A stretch of 64,000 bases of DNA from Halotia wernerae (lineage in GTDB: Bacteria; Cyanobacteriota; Cyanobacteriia; Cyanobacteriales; Nostocaceae), in assembly GCA_034931985.1 (NCBI GenBank), contig JAYGHB010000108.1, positions 4,051 through 68,050 on the forward strand, read 5' to 3'. A model generated the notes under the pieces. The model was given only the letters and a program-made list of their open reading frames with translations. It ran no database searches and was not told the DNA's origin. Position 1 is the first letter of the stretch. Every line of letters starts with the position of its first letter. Positions 9,284-18,103 of this stretch are shown here, piece after piece. The translations under genes were made by a program, and so were the position numbers.

Positions 9284-9350
9284 CTGGGGAATGGGGCATT
9301 GGGCATTGGGCATAAGTTATTCTCTTCCCCTGCTCTCTGCTTCCCCTGCC
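9284..9350. repeat. Dispersed intergenic cassette, copy 3
   Basis: GGGGCATTGGGCATTGGGCA heptamers followed by the AAGTTATTCTCTTCCCCTGC segment. The left part is intergenic, and the right part from 9317 codes for the acidic C-terminal tail of ScpB. Confidence 0.8.
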
Positions 9351-9877
9351 TCTTCTTGGAGTGTTAGGTCTAGTTCTAATTGTTCTTCCTTCTGATTATT
9401 GGAAAATATTTGAGGAAGCTGTTCGATTTGAAAATACTGATGAAATTTTGGCGTTACTTGCAATGAGTAGGAGCGAGACTCGTTGTCTCGGCGTTTGCGG
9501 ACAAAACCAAGTTCGACTAGTTCTGGAACGTGCTGATATACTCCTGAACCACGCAGGTTAATTAAGTCACTTTGGAGGATGGGATTATTAAGGGCGATCG
9601 CTGCTAAAGTCCGCAATGCACCTAATCCCAATTCTACGGGAATCAGTGCTTGCACTAAGTCATGAAAATCAGACCGTAGTTGTAGACTATAACCACCTGG
9701 GGTCTCTATCACTTCCAGGGCGCTATCTCGGCGGGCATAGCTGTCAATTAGTTCAATGATGCCTTCTTCAATGGTGGCGCGATCGCACGCGGCATACTCG
9801 GCGATTTCACCGAGCGACAAGGGTTTTCCCTTCAAATAGAGAATTGCTTCTATCTTCGTTGCTGTGGCTGTATTCAT
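9317..9877 (-). CDS. scpB: Segregation and condensation protein B
   Basis: Part of the SMC-ScpA-ScpB condensin that compacts and segregates the chromosome. Two winged-helix domains are visible: about residues 5-80 (IEAILYLKGKPLSLGEIAEY) and about 88-160 (LGALRTLAAIALNNPILQSD, then LRGSGVYQHVPELVELGFV). The length of 186 residues is normal. The last residues (EEAGEAESRGRE) are encoded by a dispersed intergenic repeat, so the original C-terminus has probably been replaced. No scpA is in the window. Confidence 0.93.
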   Translation of the reverse strand: MNTATATKIEAILYLKGKPLSLGEIAEYAACDRATIEEGIIELIDSYARRDSALEVIETPGGYSLQLRSDFHDLVQALIPVELGLGALRTLAAIALNNPILQSDLINLRGSGVYQHVPELVELGFVRKRRDNESRSYSLQVTPKFHQYFQIEQLPQIFSNNQKEEQLELDLTLQEEAGEAESRGRE

Positions 9878-10011
9878 TTAGTCATTAGTCATTAGCAACT
9901 GACACCTGACAAAGGACAAAAGACTATATAACTGGTGTGTGGGATTATACTAGAATTCGTTATAAAAGTCAAGATATGTTTTGGTAAGCTTAAATATCTT
10001 CACTCTTTCTC

Positions 10012-10695
10012 TTAAAAGCCTCGGTTGCTGAGGATAAATTCTGCGATCGCTAAATCTTGGGGAGTGGTCACTTTCAGATTTGTCTCTTCTCCCTCGACAA
10101 TTCGCACTTCAATGCCACACCTTTCAAACAAAGCAGCATCGTCAGTTACTTCCCAACCTTGGCTGACACCTTCGGCATGGCACTGTTTCAACAACTTGAC
10201 ATTAAATCCTTGAGGAGTTTGTGCTGCCCAAAGTTGCTGTCGGTCTGGTGTACTTTGAATTATGCCATTTTCATCAACAACTTTGATTGTGTCTTTCACA
10301 GGCACGGCGGCAATCAAGCCAGGACATTGGCGAATAGCTTGGGCGCAGGAATTGAGTAAATCTGATGTTACCAGACATCTAGCGCCATCGTGAATTAATA
10401 CTTGCTCTGCGTCTGCTGGCAGTGCTTGCAAGCCATTGTAAACAGATTCTTGGCGTGTAGAGCCGCCGGTAATCAGTTCTACTGGTTTAGTGAGCTTGAT
10501 CTCAGCGAGAATTGCCTGGAGTTCTGGCCAATCAGCGGGCTGAGAGATAATTCCTATCCACTGAATTGTACTTGCCGCGGCCGCAGCTTTGAGAGTCCAA
10601 GCAATAATTGTTTGCGATCGCACTTCGAGTAGGAGTTTATTGCGGTTACTCCCCATTCTTTTGCCGATTCCTGCGGCTGGAATTAGTAAATACAC
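10012..10695 (-). CDS. ispD: 2-C-methyl-D-erythritol 4-phosphate cytidylyltransferase
   Basis: Joins CTP and MEP to CDP-methylerythritol in the MEP isoprenoid pathway. The nucleotide-binding N-terminus IPAAGIGKRMGSNRNK matches the family's AAGxGxRM...K. The motif HDGARC (family HDxAR) and the C-terminal EETNLKVTTPQDLAIAE are present. The length of 227 residues is typical. It is divergent from the GT9 gene, with a repeat cassette in between. Confidence 0.96.
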   Translation of the reverse strand: MYLLIPAAGIGKRMGSNRNKLLLEVRSQTIIAWTLKAAAAASTIQWIGIISQPADWPELQAILAEIKLTKPVELITGGSTRQESVYNGLQALPADAEQVLIHDGARCLVTSDLLNSCAQAIRQCPGLIAAVPVKDTIKVVDENGIIQSTPDRQQLWAAQTPQGFNVKLLKQCHAEGVSQGWEVTDDAALFERCGIEVRIVEGEETNLKVTTPQDLAIAEFILSNRGF

Positions 10696-10738
10696 AGAAT
10701 TTCTTAATCTCTAAATTAGGGATTAGGACTAGGGACTA

Positions 10739-10783
10739 GAGAGCAGGGAGCAGGGGAAGAGAATAACTTATGCCCAATGCCCA
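10739..10783. repeat. Dispersed intergenic cassette, copy 4 (inverted)
   Basis: GAGCAGGGAGCAGGGGAAGA followed by GAATAACTTATGCCCAATGCCC, the same cassette as at 2291, 7441 and 9284. It is followed by CAATATC heptamer-like repeats to about 10832. Confidence 0.8.
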
Positions 10784-10871
10784 TATCCTTCAATATCCAA
10801 TATCCAAATCCCTGATACCCAATACCTAATATTCCCCTAAAATAGGGAGCGAGTACGCGTCAATAAATATT

Positions 10872-11831
10872 ATGCGAGTAGTAGCCCTTGTACCTGGCGG
10901 AATTGGCGACCAAATCCTCTTCTTTCCGACTTTAGATGACCTGAAGCGCTATTACCCCAACGCTCAGTTAGATGTCGTTGTTGAACCCCGGTCAAAGGCT
11001 GCCTACCGGGTGAGCAAGTCAGTTAATGAAGTACTGACCTTTGATTTCAAAGATCGTAACAGTTTGGCAGATTGGGGTAATCTGGTGGGTATGATTCGCG
11101 ATCGCGAATATGATGCCGCTATTACTGTAGGGCAAAGCTGGTTGGTAGGTCTTTTTCTCTGGTTGACAGGCATTCCCATACGCATCGGCTACCAAGGCAA
11201 AGGAGCAATTTTTCTCACCAACTCTGTACCATTCAAACCATCCCAATATGGAGCGGCGGTTTACCATGACTTGTTGCAAACATTGGGTATTAACACCCCT
11301 TGCCCAGAGTTAGGAGTGAATGTGCCAAAACCAGATATTGAGTGGGCACAGAAAGAACAAATACACTTAGGGCTGCATGAAACAGGCTATGTCTTGATGA
11401 ATGATGGTTTTAACCAGGAATCCCAGTCTAAAAGTCTGGATACAAGCTATCCTGTGGCGAATTGGCTGCAAATTATTCAAGAATTTCAGTCCAAACAGCC
11501 GGATTTGCCTATAGTGTTCGTTAAAGGAGTTGATAATGAGCAGTTTGTGCGATCGCTCTTGGATTATTGTCCACAAATTAAGGTGACTGCCCCAAGTGAT
11601 ATTGGCAAGTTGGCTGCTATGATCGCCGGGGCAAATTTAATGTTGACTACAGATAGTGCGCCACTACATCTGAGTGTGGCAGTACAAACTTATACCATCG
11701 CCTTATTTGGCCCCACAGAACCAGCCAAAGTATTACCTAAAAACGATAAATTTCTTGCGATTAAATCTCCCACAAATCGAACGGCAGACATTTCGCCCAA
11801 AACAGTTTTAGAAAAAATCTGGGGTGGCTAA
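10872..11831 (+). CDS. Glycosyltransferase family 9 (heptosyltransferase-like)
   Basis: A cytosolic, membrane-associated sugar transferase related to ADP-heptose:LPS heptosyltransferases. The N-terminus VALVPGGIGDQILFFPTLDDL is the family's acceptor-domain start, and the C-terminal region has the nucleotide-sugar motifs TTDSAPLHLSVAV and ALFGPTEP. The length of 319 residues is normal. Cyanobacteria usually lack heptose in LPS, so the donor sugar is uncertain. A clear hairpin terminator follows at 11907. Confidence 0.88.
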   Translation: MRVVALVPGGIGDQILFFPTLDDLKRYYPNAQLDVVVEPRSKAAYRVSKSVNEVLTFDFKDRNSLADWGNLVGMIRDREYDAAITVGQSWLVGLFLWLTGIPIRIGYQGKGAIFLTNSVPFKPSQYGAAVYHDLLQTLGINTPCPELGVNVPKPDIEWAQKEQIHLGLHETGYVLMNDGFNQESQSKSLDTSYPVANWLQIIQEFQSKQPDLPIVFVKGVDNEQFVRSLLDYCPQIKVTAPSDIGKLAAMIAGANLMLTTDSAPLHLSVAVQTYTIALFGPTEPAKVLPKNDKFLAIKSPTNRTADISPKTVLEKIWGG

Positions 11832-11906
11832 ACTAGCAGTTTTCTAAGATTATGGTGTCAAGAATTTTCAACTAATCATCATTAATGCGATATGCGATCG
11901 CCACCT

Positions 11907-11933
11907 AAAATCCGCTAGAATGTAGCGGATTTT
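11907..11933 (+). terminator. Hairpin terminator after the GT9 gene
   Basis: An 11-bp perfect stem, AAAATCCGCTA / TAGCGGATTTT, around a 5-base loop, followed by GGTTTCTTGTTT. It is also placed to act for the convergent crr6 gene. Confidence 0.75.
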
Positions 11934-11978
11934 GGTTTCTTGTTTATGTTTAACCCATGTCCTATTTCCTATTCCCTA

Positions 11979-12479
11979 TTAAAATCTTTCAAATAACGCA
12001 TCATCCAATTCATAACCAAACATTTGCGCCATATATTTTAGCCGCGATAAGCTGGGTAAATTTTGTTGTTTGAGCCAATCGCTTAAAATAAAAATTTTGT
12101 GCATCAAAAAGATTTCTAAGGCTTCGGGATTATATTGTATGCCTTCTTTGGAACTGAATTGGTGGGGTACTAACATGGCAGTGTAGCGGGCTAATTCCCC
12201 AGCTTTCCAATCTAGTAAAAACGGTAACCAAGGATACTTGGCATCCAAACGGACAAACCACAGCCGCAACTCTGGAATTTCTGAAAGTTCGCGGGGGTCG
12301 CCAGGTTCTAGGGGATAGTCGATATCAAAGCGCAGTTGCTGCTCATAGGAAGCGTAGACGCTGTGCGTTTTGTCGTCAGACATCGCTTCTTCTGGCAACA
12401 GTTCGTCAATCACCATTAATGCAGGTGAAAGATCCAAATTGTTAATAGAGTCAGCATTCAGTGCGATCGTGATTGTCAT
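11979..12479 (-). CDS. CRR6-family NDH-1 complex assembly factor
   Basis: Homologous to CHLORORESPIRATORY REDUCTION 6, which in chloroplasts and cyanobacteria helps mature NdhI during assembly of the NDH-1 hydrophilic arm. The diagnostic parts are the N-terminal strand MTITIALNAD, the segment FDIDYPLEPGDPRELSEIPE, the LWFVRLDAKYPWLPFLLDW block and the C-terminal KYMAQMFGYELDDALFERF. The start at 12479 is preferred over a Met six codons upstream because homologues begin with MT-I-x-L. It is soluble, with no signal peptide. Convergent with the GT9 gene. Confidence 0.88.
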   Translation of the reverse strand: MTITIALNADSINNLDLSPALMVIDELLPEEAMSDDKTHSVYASYEQQLRFDIDYPLEPGDPRELSEIPELRLWFVRLDAKYPWLPFLLDWKAGELARYTAMLVPHQFSSKEGIQYNPEALEIFLMHKIFILSDWLKQQNLPSLSRLKYMAQMFGYELDDALFERF

Positions 12480-12845
12480 TGACTCAGCAGTGCCCAACAG
12501 TAGGATCGAGTATCCACAGTACCAGCTTTCAGGGATTGATGCTACTTATCTACATCAGGTCACTTTAGTTCAGCCTACTTGAGCAGGAAAAGTACCTGTC
12601 CCAAGGTGGACATTTATAGTAATTATAAGCTAAAGTTGTAATGAGTTTGTTTTAGATTAGGGTGTGGCAAAGCAACCGTCAACAAGCAACCAAAGTCATT
12701 ACCTCAGACTGTGAATTTCGCAGCAATTACAAGCAACAACACAGTTAGATGTGAAATGGCGGCGTGTAATATCCTTGCATATAATCGAGAACCAATCAAC
12801 ATTAAAAACATGGGAAATTTTTCCCAATAGTTAACAAACTTAACT
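12480..12845. other. Intergenic region between crr6 and the Fur-family gene
   Basis: 366 bases without a convincing gene. It is the divergent control region for crr6 and the Fur-family regulator. The 100 bases before the regulator are AT-rich, but I could not pick a single promoter or operator with confidence. Confidence 0.5.
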
Positions 12846-13289
12846 ATGCAAAAACAAGTAATATCAACAAAACCGATTCGTTCCTTAGAAGATGCTTTAG
12901 AGCGTTGTCAAATGCTGGGTATGCGCGTCAGCCGCCAGCGTCGCTTTATTTTAGAACTGTTATGGCAAGCAAATGAACATCTTTCTGCTAGAGAGATTTA
13001 TGATCGCCTCAATCACCAAGGTAAAGACATCGGTCATACTTCTGTCTATCAAAATCTAGAAGCTTTATCTAGTCAAGGTATTATTGAGTGTATTGAACGT
13101 TGCGATGGGCGTTTATACGGTAATATCAGTGATTCTCACAGTCATGTTAACTGTATTGATACCAATCAAATTCTTGATGTTCATATAGAACTACCAGAAG
13201 AAGTCATCCGTCAAGTTGAACAAAAAACAGGAGTACAGATTACCGAATACACAATTAACTTTTATGGCTATCGCAATTCACAAGAATAG
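12846..13289 (+). CDS. Fur-family transcriptional regulator (PerR/FurC-like)
   Basis: A metal-dependent repressor. The winged-helix domain spans about residues 15-90, with the recognition part HLSAREIYDRLNHQGKDIGHTSVYQNLEAL. The metal site region DSHSHVNC is present. The C-terminal CxxC pairs of many Fur proteins are missing, as reported for the cyanobacterial FurC/PerR group, so I favour that peroxide-sensing type over Fur or Zur. The length of 147 residues is normal. It stands alone and is convergent with a decayed minus-strand gene. Confidence 0.85.
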   Translation: MQKQVISTKPIRSLEDALERCQMLGMRVSRQRRFILELLWQANEHLSAREIYDRLNHQGKDIGHTSVYQNLEALSSQGIIECIERCDGRLYGNISDSHSHVNCIDTNQILDVHIELPEEVIRQVEQKTGVQITEYTINFYGYRNSQE

Positions 13290-14003
13290 GCATGGGGCAT
13301 AGGGTATCCATTTCCACTTCCAGGAGAAATTGCTTGTTTGCTGCTGCTGCTGTAAGCTTTTAATCACTAGTTGGGCAATTTCTTGAGTAAGAATGCCATA
13401 ACCGAGTAAATTGTAGAGATGCTGGCAACACTACTGGCAGAATCAAGGATAAAACTGATTGTCCCATCAGCATCTGCTTTTGGCGTTGAGTCAGGGTTTG
13501 CAGTTGATTAGCAATAGCTTCAGCACAAAGGTACTCTCCTTTGGGTGAGAAAATTCCGTCGTAATTGTTCGTTGCACCTGAGGACTGGCAAAAGAGTGAA
13601 AATAAAAAACTGGTAAAGTATTTGTGTTTGATTCCGCAGACAAAGTGACTTGATGACGATAGCTGTGTAAAATTTGTAGAGCGATCGCTTGCATTTGAAC
13701 GAGTAAATCTTGGGGATAGCGACCAAAAAGCAAATTTGCGATCGCTTCTGGTGTTCTATGAATATGAGCTGATCCTGACCGTAGTAACATTGTTTTAATC
13801 CCATCAATCAGGGGATAACCCAATAACCATTGGCTCAGGCGATGGTAAATTTCCCACAATAAAGTAGCACTAGTAGTTTGCAACACCTCATTATCTAACA
13901 GTGCTGGATGGCAATTCGCTGCCATTGCAACGATATTTCTGGGGAGATTTCTTGTAAAGTCGCTGTTCGACTGGTCAACAAAATGAAGGACTAAGCTTAG
14001 CAT
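13278..14003 (-). pseudogene. Conserved hypothetical protein, frameshifted
   Basis: Starting at the Met at 14003 the product is regular for about 150 residues (CHPALLDNEVLQTTSATLL, IHRTPEAIANLLFGRYPQDL). Near 13545 the frame runs off, but a +1 frame continues sensibly (PKGEYLCAEAIANQLQTLTQ), and near 13430 a third frame continues again (NLLGYGILTQEIAQLVIKSL). Two indels therefore break the C-terminal third. I do not recognise a named family. It is divergent from the DUF3685 regulator, 52 bases apart, and its tail overlaps the Fur-family gene end. Confidence 0.65.
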
Positions 14004-14055
14004 CAAAGCTGTTTTCTGACTAGAAAAAAACGATGCTTGTGTATTTGAGCAGAAT

Positions 14056-15834
14056 ATGAGCGATCGCCCTCTAAAATTATTATTAATTGACCAAGACCCT
14101 ATCTTCCAGTTGGGACTACGGGTAGCCTTGGAAGAAATCCATAACATTCAAGTGGTATCGACAGTAGAAACCGATACCGCTGCCTTGCAGGTATTAGCAG
14201 AACTTGCCCAACAAGACCCCAACCTAGTAAATTTGGTCATTTTAGAATTAGGTAATGGTCGCTCTACTGACAGTCAGCAGCAAGGTTTACAACTTTGTCG
14301 GCAACTAAAAACTCAGTATCCCAATCTACCTATTTTGCTTTTTAGTTTCATCCGAGAACCAGAAATACTTTTAGCAGCAAAATCTGCTGGTGTAAATGGT
14401 TACTGTCCCAAAGGTACTTCCATTACCGAATTAGTCGCTGCAATGGAAGAAGTAGTAGCTGGCAATTCCTATTGGTTGAATGAAAGAGCAACAGATAAAA
14501 ATATCGGTAAATGGGTAGCTGAGGAAAATCAAAACTCCTCACTCCCTTTTGCTAGGCTACGCCATAATTGGCATTTATCAGGAATTGGCTACATTAATGC
14601 CACATTAAAAGAAGTTACAGCCCAATTACACATCCCCGGATTACCACTAATAGATAAAGCAGTTCTGGCTGGACAACGGCGAGAACTACTGGCAACTCGT
14701 TGGCTGCTCAATCGTTTATTGATTTCACCACAAGAAAGACAACAAAAACAGCAGCAACAATTTATTTCCTCTATTCAGCAACAGCCTACTATCCCTTCAC
14801 CCAGTAGCACTATTATCCCGCAAACTTCACCACCTTTACTCAGCCCCAGAGCGCTACAAGCTGCTTTATTTTCATCTTGTGTCACCAAACTGCAATTTTC
14901 TTTACAAAATGTGACGGATATTGCTTTAGAAATTGACATTTTTCGGGAAGAGAAGAAACGAGAATTACTTTATTTAATTCTGCAAAAACTGGCTCAACAG
15001 TTAGATGAACTGCGGATTGCTCAAATTACAATGAATCAATTAGGAGATTTAAAAAGTACTATATTACTTGATCTATGGCAATCAACAATTACAGATTTTT
15101 TTGGTAAGTTTTCACGATTGCAATTAGGCAAGCAAAATATCGAAATTGTGAATTTATTACTGCAAAATCCTGGGGTTGTACAAGCAGAAATTTTGAATAA
15201 AATTCCTTTAGTTGTTGAGTTATTTGCTTATTTACTATTTCAAATAGATTTAAACATTGATAATACCTCTTACCCAGCAGGAAGCTCCGAAGCCAAGTCT
15301 CAAGCCGAAATGATTTTAGAGAATTTGTTGATTCAGGTAGCAAACGGTGTAGTGCAGCCGCTATTAAACTCCCTAGCAGATGTAGAAGTAATTAAGCAGA
15401 ATTTTTATGACCGGAAGTTGATTTCTACGCGGGATATTGAACGTTTTAGAAACGATTTGTCATGGAAATATCGCTTGAACAATTATGTCAAAGAAGCCCA
15501 AAGAACTTTTGAAAGCCGTTATGAGCTATTTGTCTTAGCGCCTCGTGGGATTGCCAATATTTCGATTTATGCTCCCCGTGGTCGGGAATTAGCGCAGCTT
15601 TCGGGAATCCCATTAGTGGTAACATTGATACTGGAATTTCGAGATGCGATCGCTCCCCGTCTGCGATCGCTGTTATCCTTTTTAGGCAGTGGTTTTGTCT
15701 TTATTCTTACCCAAATCATTGGTCGTGGTCTAGGTTTAATTGGTCGTGGTATTCTGCAAGGTATTGGTAGTGTGTCGTTTCCAGAAAAAAACTTTAAACG
15801 TAACAGCGGCAAAAATGAGACAGGGAGCAAATGA
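14056..15834 (+). CDS. Response regulator receiver fused to DUF3685
   Basis: A cyanobacterial protein with a receiver-like domain (about residues 5-125) and a long C-terminal DUF3685 region (about 165-560) of unknown function. A Gln-rich linker lies at about 225-260. The end has Gly-rich hydrophobic stretches (about 520-575), possibly membrane-associated. The acidic pair Asp12/Asp14 (LIDQDP) and the conserved Lys in GYCPKGTS are present, but the phospho-acceptor position has Glu64 (VILELGNG) instead of Asp, so phosphorylation is unlikely. Its stop overlaps the start of the phytol-kinase-like gene by four bases (ATGA), suggesting translational coupling. Confidence 0.85.
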   Translation: MSDRPLKLLLIDQDPIFQLGLRVALEEIHNIQVVSTVETDTAALQVLAELAQQDPNLVNLVILELGNGRSTDSQQQGLQLCRQLKTQYPNLPILLFSFIREPEILLAAKSAGVNGYCPKGTSITELVAAMEEVVAGNSYWLNERATDKNIGKWVAEENQNSSLPFARLRHNWHLSGIGYINATLKEVTAQLHIPGLPLIDKAVLAGQRRELLATRWLLNRLLISPQERQQKQQQQFISSIQQQPTIPSPSSTIIPQTSPPLLSPRALQAALFSSCVTKLQFSLQNVTDIALEIDIFREEKKRELLYLILQKLAQQLDELRIAQITMNQLGDLKSTILLDLWQSTITDFFGKFSRLQLGKQNIEIVNLLLQNPGVVQAEILNKIPLVVELFAYLLFQIDLNIDNTSYPAGSSEAKSQAEMILENLLIQVANGVVQPLLNSLADVEVIKQNFYDRKLISTRDIERFRNDLSWKYRLNNYVKEAQRTFESRYELFVLAPRGIANISIYAPRGRELAQLSGIPLVVTLILEFRDAIAPRLRSLLSFLGSGFVFILTQIIGRGLGLIGRGILQGIGSVSFPEKNFKRNSGKNETGSK

Positions 15835-16544
15835 CTAATAGCGATTTTATTGGGTTAGCAGTCTCCTATATCTACGCAATTTCTCTACTAATTTTGGGTG
15901 AGGGACTACGCAAGCTATTTAATGTACAGCCAAATTTAACCCGTAAAATTATCCATATTGGTGCAGGAATGTGGGTTTTTGGCGTACTGCTGCTGTTTAA
16001 TCGCTGGGAAATTGGTATTCTGCCCTTTGCCACATTTATCGGACTCAATTACCTGTTTTACCGCTACCGAATTATCGGCGCAATGGATACTGAAGACAGT
16101 TCACCCGGTACGATTTATTTTGCTATTTCGGTGACACTACTATTTGGATTGCTGTGGCGACCAGATGGTACAGTTGATAACGTTCCCGTTGCTGTGGCTG
16201 GGGTGATGGCGATGACTTGGGGAGACGCACTGGCGGCGTTAATTGGCAGGCGTTTCGGGCAGCATAAATACCAAATTGGTAACTCTGTGCGTTCTTGGGA
16301 GGGTTCCGCGGCGATGTTGCTGGCGAGTACGTTGGTAATATTCTTGGTGCTGCTGTTATTACCTGATTCATCCCTTAGCCCCCTAGCAACACCTCTGAGT
16401 GCAGGAAAGGCTTTTTTGGTAGCGTTAGTCAGTGCTATTTTTGCCACCCTAGCTGAGGCAGTTTCGCCCCACGGTACAGATAATCTCAGTGTGCCACTAG
16501 TGGCAGCAAGTGCAGTATGGATAATGATGCAAGGTTTGTCATAA
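15831..16544 (+). CDS. Phytol/dolichol-kinase-like integral membrane protein
   Basis: A SEC59/DGK1/VTE5-family CTP-dependent lipid kinase, with six or seven membrane segments over 237 residues. The family signature is seen in NLTRKIIHIGAGMWVFG (about residues 32-48) and in the polar cluster TWGDALAALIGRRFG, followed by RSWEGSAAM. A role in recycling phytol for tocopherol, phylloquinone or chlorophyll is known for the family and is inferred here. It overlaps the DUF3685 gene by four bases and the convergent flavoprotein gene by six. Confidence 0.87.
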   Translation: MTNSDFIGLAVSYIYAISLLILGEGLRKLFNVQPNLTRKIIHIGAGMWVFGVLLLFNRWEIGILPFATFIGLNYLFYRYRIIGAMDTEDSSPGTIYFAISVTLLFGLLWRPDGTVDNVPVAVAGVMAMTWGDALAALIGRRFGQHKYQIGNSVRSWEGSAAMLLASTLVIFLVLLLLPDSSLSPLATPLSAGKAFLVALVSAIFATLAEAVSPHGTDNLSVPLVAASAVWIMMQGLS

Positions 16545-17993
16545 ATTCCAATTACGGCGGAAATGGAAAAAGCTTTCTAAAAAGTCTTGCAAAGGAATGT
16601 TGTTATTTAATCTGTAGTTACTCCACTCTCTGGCAGCTTGTTCGAGAATTTCTGAGAAGCTGGGATAGACAAAAGATAAATTTGCTAAATGTTTGACTGG
16701 GATTTTTTGGGACATAGCAAAAGCAATCAAATTAATTAACTCTCCGGCTTCTGCACCTAAAACAGAAGCTCCCAAAATTTCCCCATTGCGTAGCACTATT
16801 AATTTACAAATACCTGTAGTTTCATCCCGCAGTTGGGCTGCTGCTACTGATTTATAATACTGCCGTAAAATTAAAATTTGATCTCGACTAAATTGGTGTT
16901 TTGCCTGCGCCTCTGTCAAACCCACTTCTGCCAACACGGGGTGAGGAAATATCGCCCAAGGAATACACCGATAATTAACTTGAAACCTGGGAAAAAAGAG
17001 GGCATTTTTCAGAGCAATTCTGGCTTCGTAATTAGCGACATTGGCAAAGTCATAACCACCAATGACATCACCACAAGCGTAAATCCGGCGGTTGGTGGTT
17101 TGCAGTTTATCGTTTACAACCAAGCGATGTCGTCGCCATTTCACTCCTACATCTGCTAAATTGAGAAATTCTACATTTGGCTGCTGTCTAGTCGCTACTA
17201 AAATTTCATCAGCTTCAATTGCCTTATCTCCTGCTTGAATCCACTTTTTATGGTCAATTTGCATCACCTGAGTTACTAAAGTTTGGGTGAGGACGCGCAC
17301 ACCATCAACTTCTAATTGCGCCTGAAGCAGCTGGGCTATTTCTGGGTCAGCATAAGGCAAAATATGGGGATAATCGACTACCAGCGTCACTCTGCAATCC
17401 AACCGCGCTAGGATTTGGGCTATTTCAATGCTTTGGGGAACACCACCAATAATCACCCAATTTTTGGGCAATGTCGGTTCCTTTAAAGACTGCCAAATAT
17501 TAGATAGGGTAAAGTAACCAGTGCTTGACAATCCTTCAATATCTGGAATTGCTGGACGAGAACCACTAGCTAGTAAATAGGTTCTTGCTTTGAGTAGACG
17601 GTCATTAACGGCAAATGCCAGATGGGGTGAAGATTGAAATTGACCACTACCAAAAATTACATCAACTCCTAGCGCCGCTAAGATAGCAGGAGAACTTTGT
17701 TGTTGAATATTTGAAACGACGCTGCGGGTATAAAGCATAGCTTCTTGCCATGCTATGGATATTTGACATTTGTTTGAGGTGTTAGTCTGTGTGGCATGAA
17801 TACCAAAATCGCTTGCATGATTAAGATTTTGCGCGAGTTTGCCAATTTCGCTCATGGCATGGTGATGAATAAACCTGCAATTTACTGGAGATTCTACTAA
17901 GGCAACTGTGGCATGTAGTTGGGTTGCAACTAAAGCAGCGTAACGTCCAGCTAGACTACCGCCAATAATCACGACATCGTAATCAATAGTCAT
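16539..17993 (-). CDS. Disulfide-reductase-fold flavoprotein lacking its catalytic cysteines
   Basis: Built like dihydrolipoamide/mercuric reductases: FAD motif IIGGSLAGRYAALVA at residues 9-23, an NAD(P) motif near VIIGGVPQSIEIAQILARL, the second FAD motif IYACGDVIGGYDFANVA, and the dimerisation domain at about 340-480. The redox-active CxxxxC is absent (the region reads NCRFIHHHAMSEIG), and the C-terminal catalytic His-Pro is YPS (SFVYPSFSE). It can probably still bind FAD and pyridine nucleotide, but not reduce disulfides. No partner gene is adjacent. Confidence 0.85.
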   Translation of the reverse strand: MTIDYDVVIIGGSLAGRYAALVATQLHATVALVESPVNCRFIHHHAMSEIGKLAQNLNHASDFGIHATQTNTSNKCQISIAWQEAMLYTRSVVSNIQQQSSPAILAALGVDVIFGSGQFQSSPHLAFAVNDRLLKARTYLLASGSRPAIPDIEGLSSTGYFTLSNIWQSLKEPTLPKNWVIIGGVPQSIEIAQILARLDCRVTLVVDYPHILPYADPEIAQLLQAQLEVDGVRVLTQTLVTQVMQIDHKKWIQAGDKAIEADEILVATRQQPNVEFLNLADVGVKWRRHRLVVNDKLQTTNRRIYACGDVIGGYDFANVANYEARIALKNALFFPRFQVNYRCIPWAIFPHPVLAEVGLTEAQAKHQFSRDQILILRQYYKSVAAAQLRDETTGICKLIVLRNGEILGASVLGAEAGELINLIAFAMSQKIPVKHLANLSFVYPSFSEILEQAAREWSNYRLNNNIPLQDFLESFFHFRRNWNL

Positions 17994-18020
17994 TTGTAAT
18001 TAGTTAGTGTTACCTGTGTG

Positions 18021-18059
18021 CCTCTGCGTTTAAAAAAGTAATATTTTTCAACGCAGAGG
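18021..18059. repeat. Hairpin repeat CCTCTGCGTTT family, copy 1
   Basis: A 10-bp perfect stem, CCTCTGCGTT / AACGCAGAGG, with the inner A and T runs also pairing. A near-identical hairpin lies at 40694-40732. It is followed by GCGCAAAGG-type short repeats. Confidence 0.75.
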
Positions 18060-18103
18060 AGCGCAAAGGTTGGCGCAAAGGAACGCAAAGGTTTTATGAG
18101 AGG

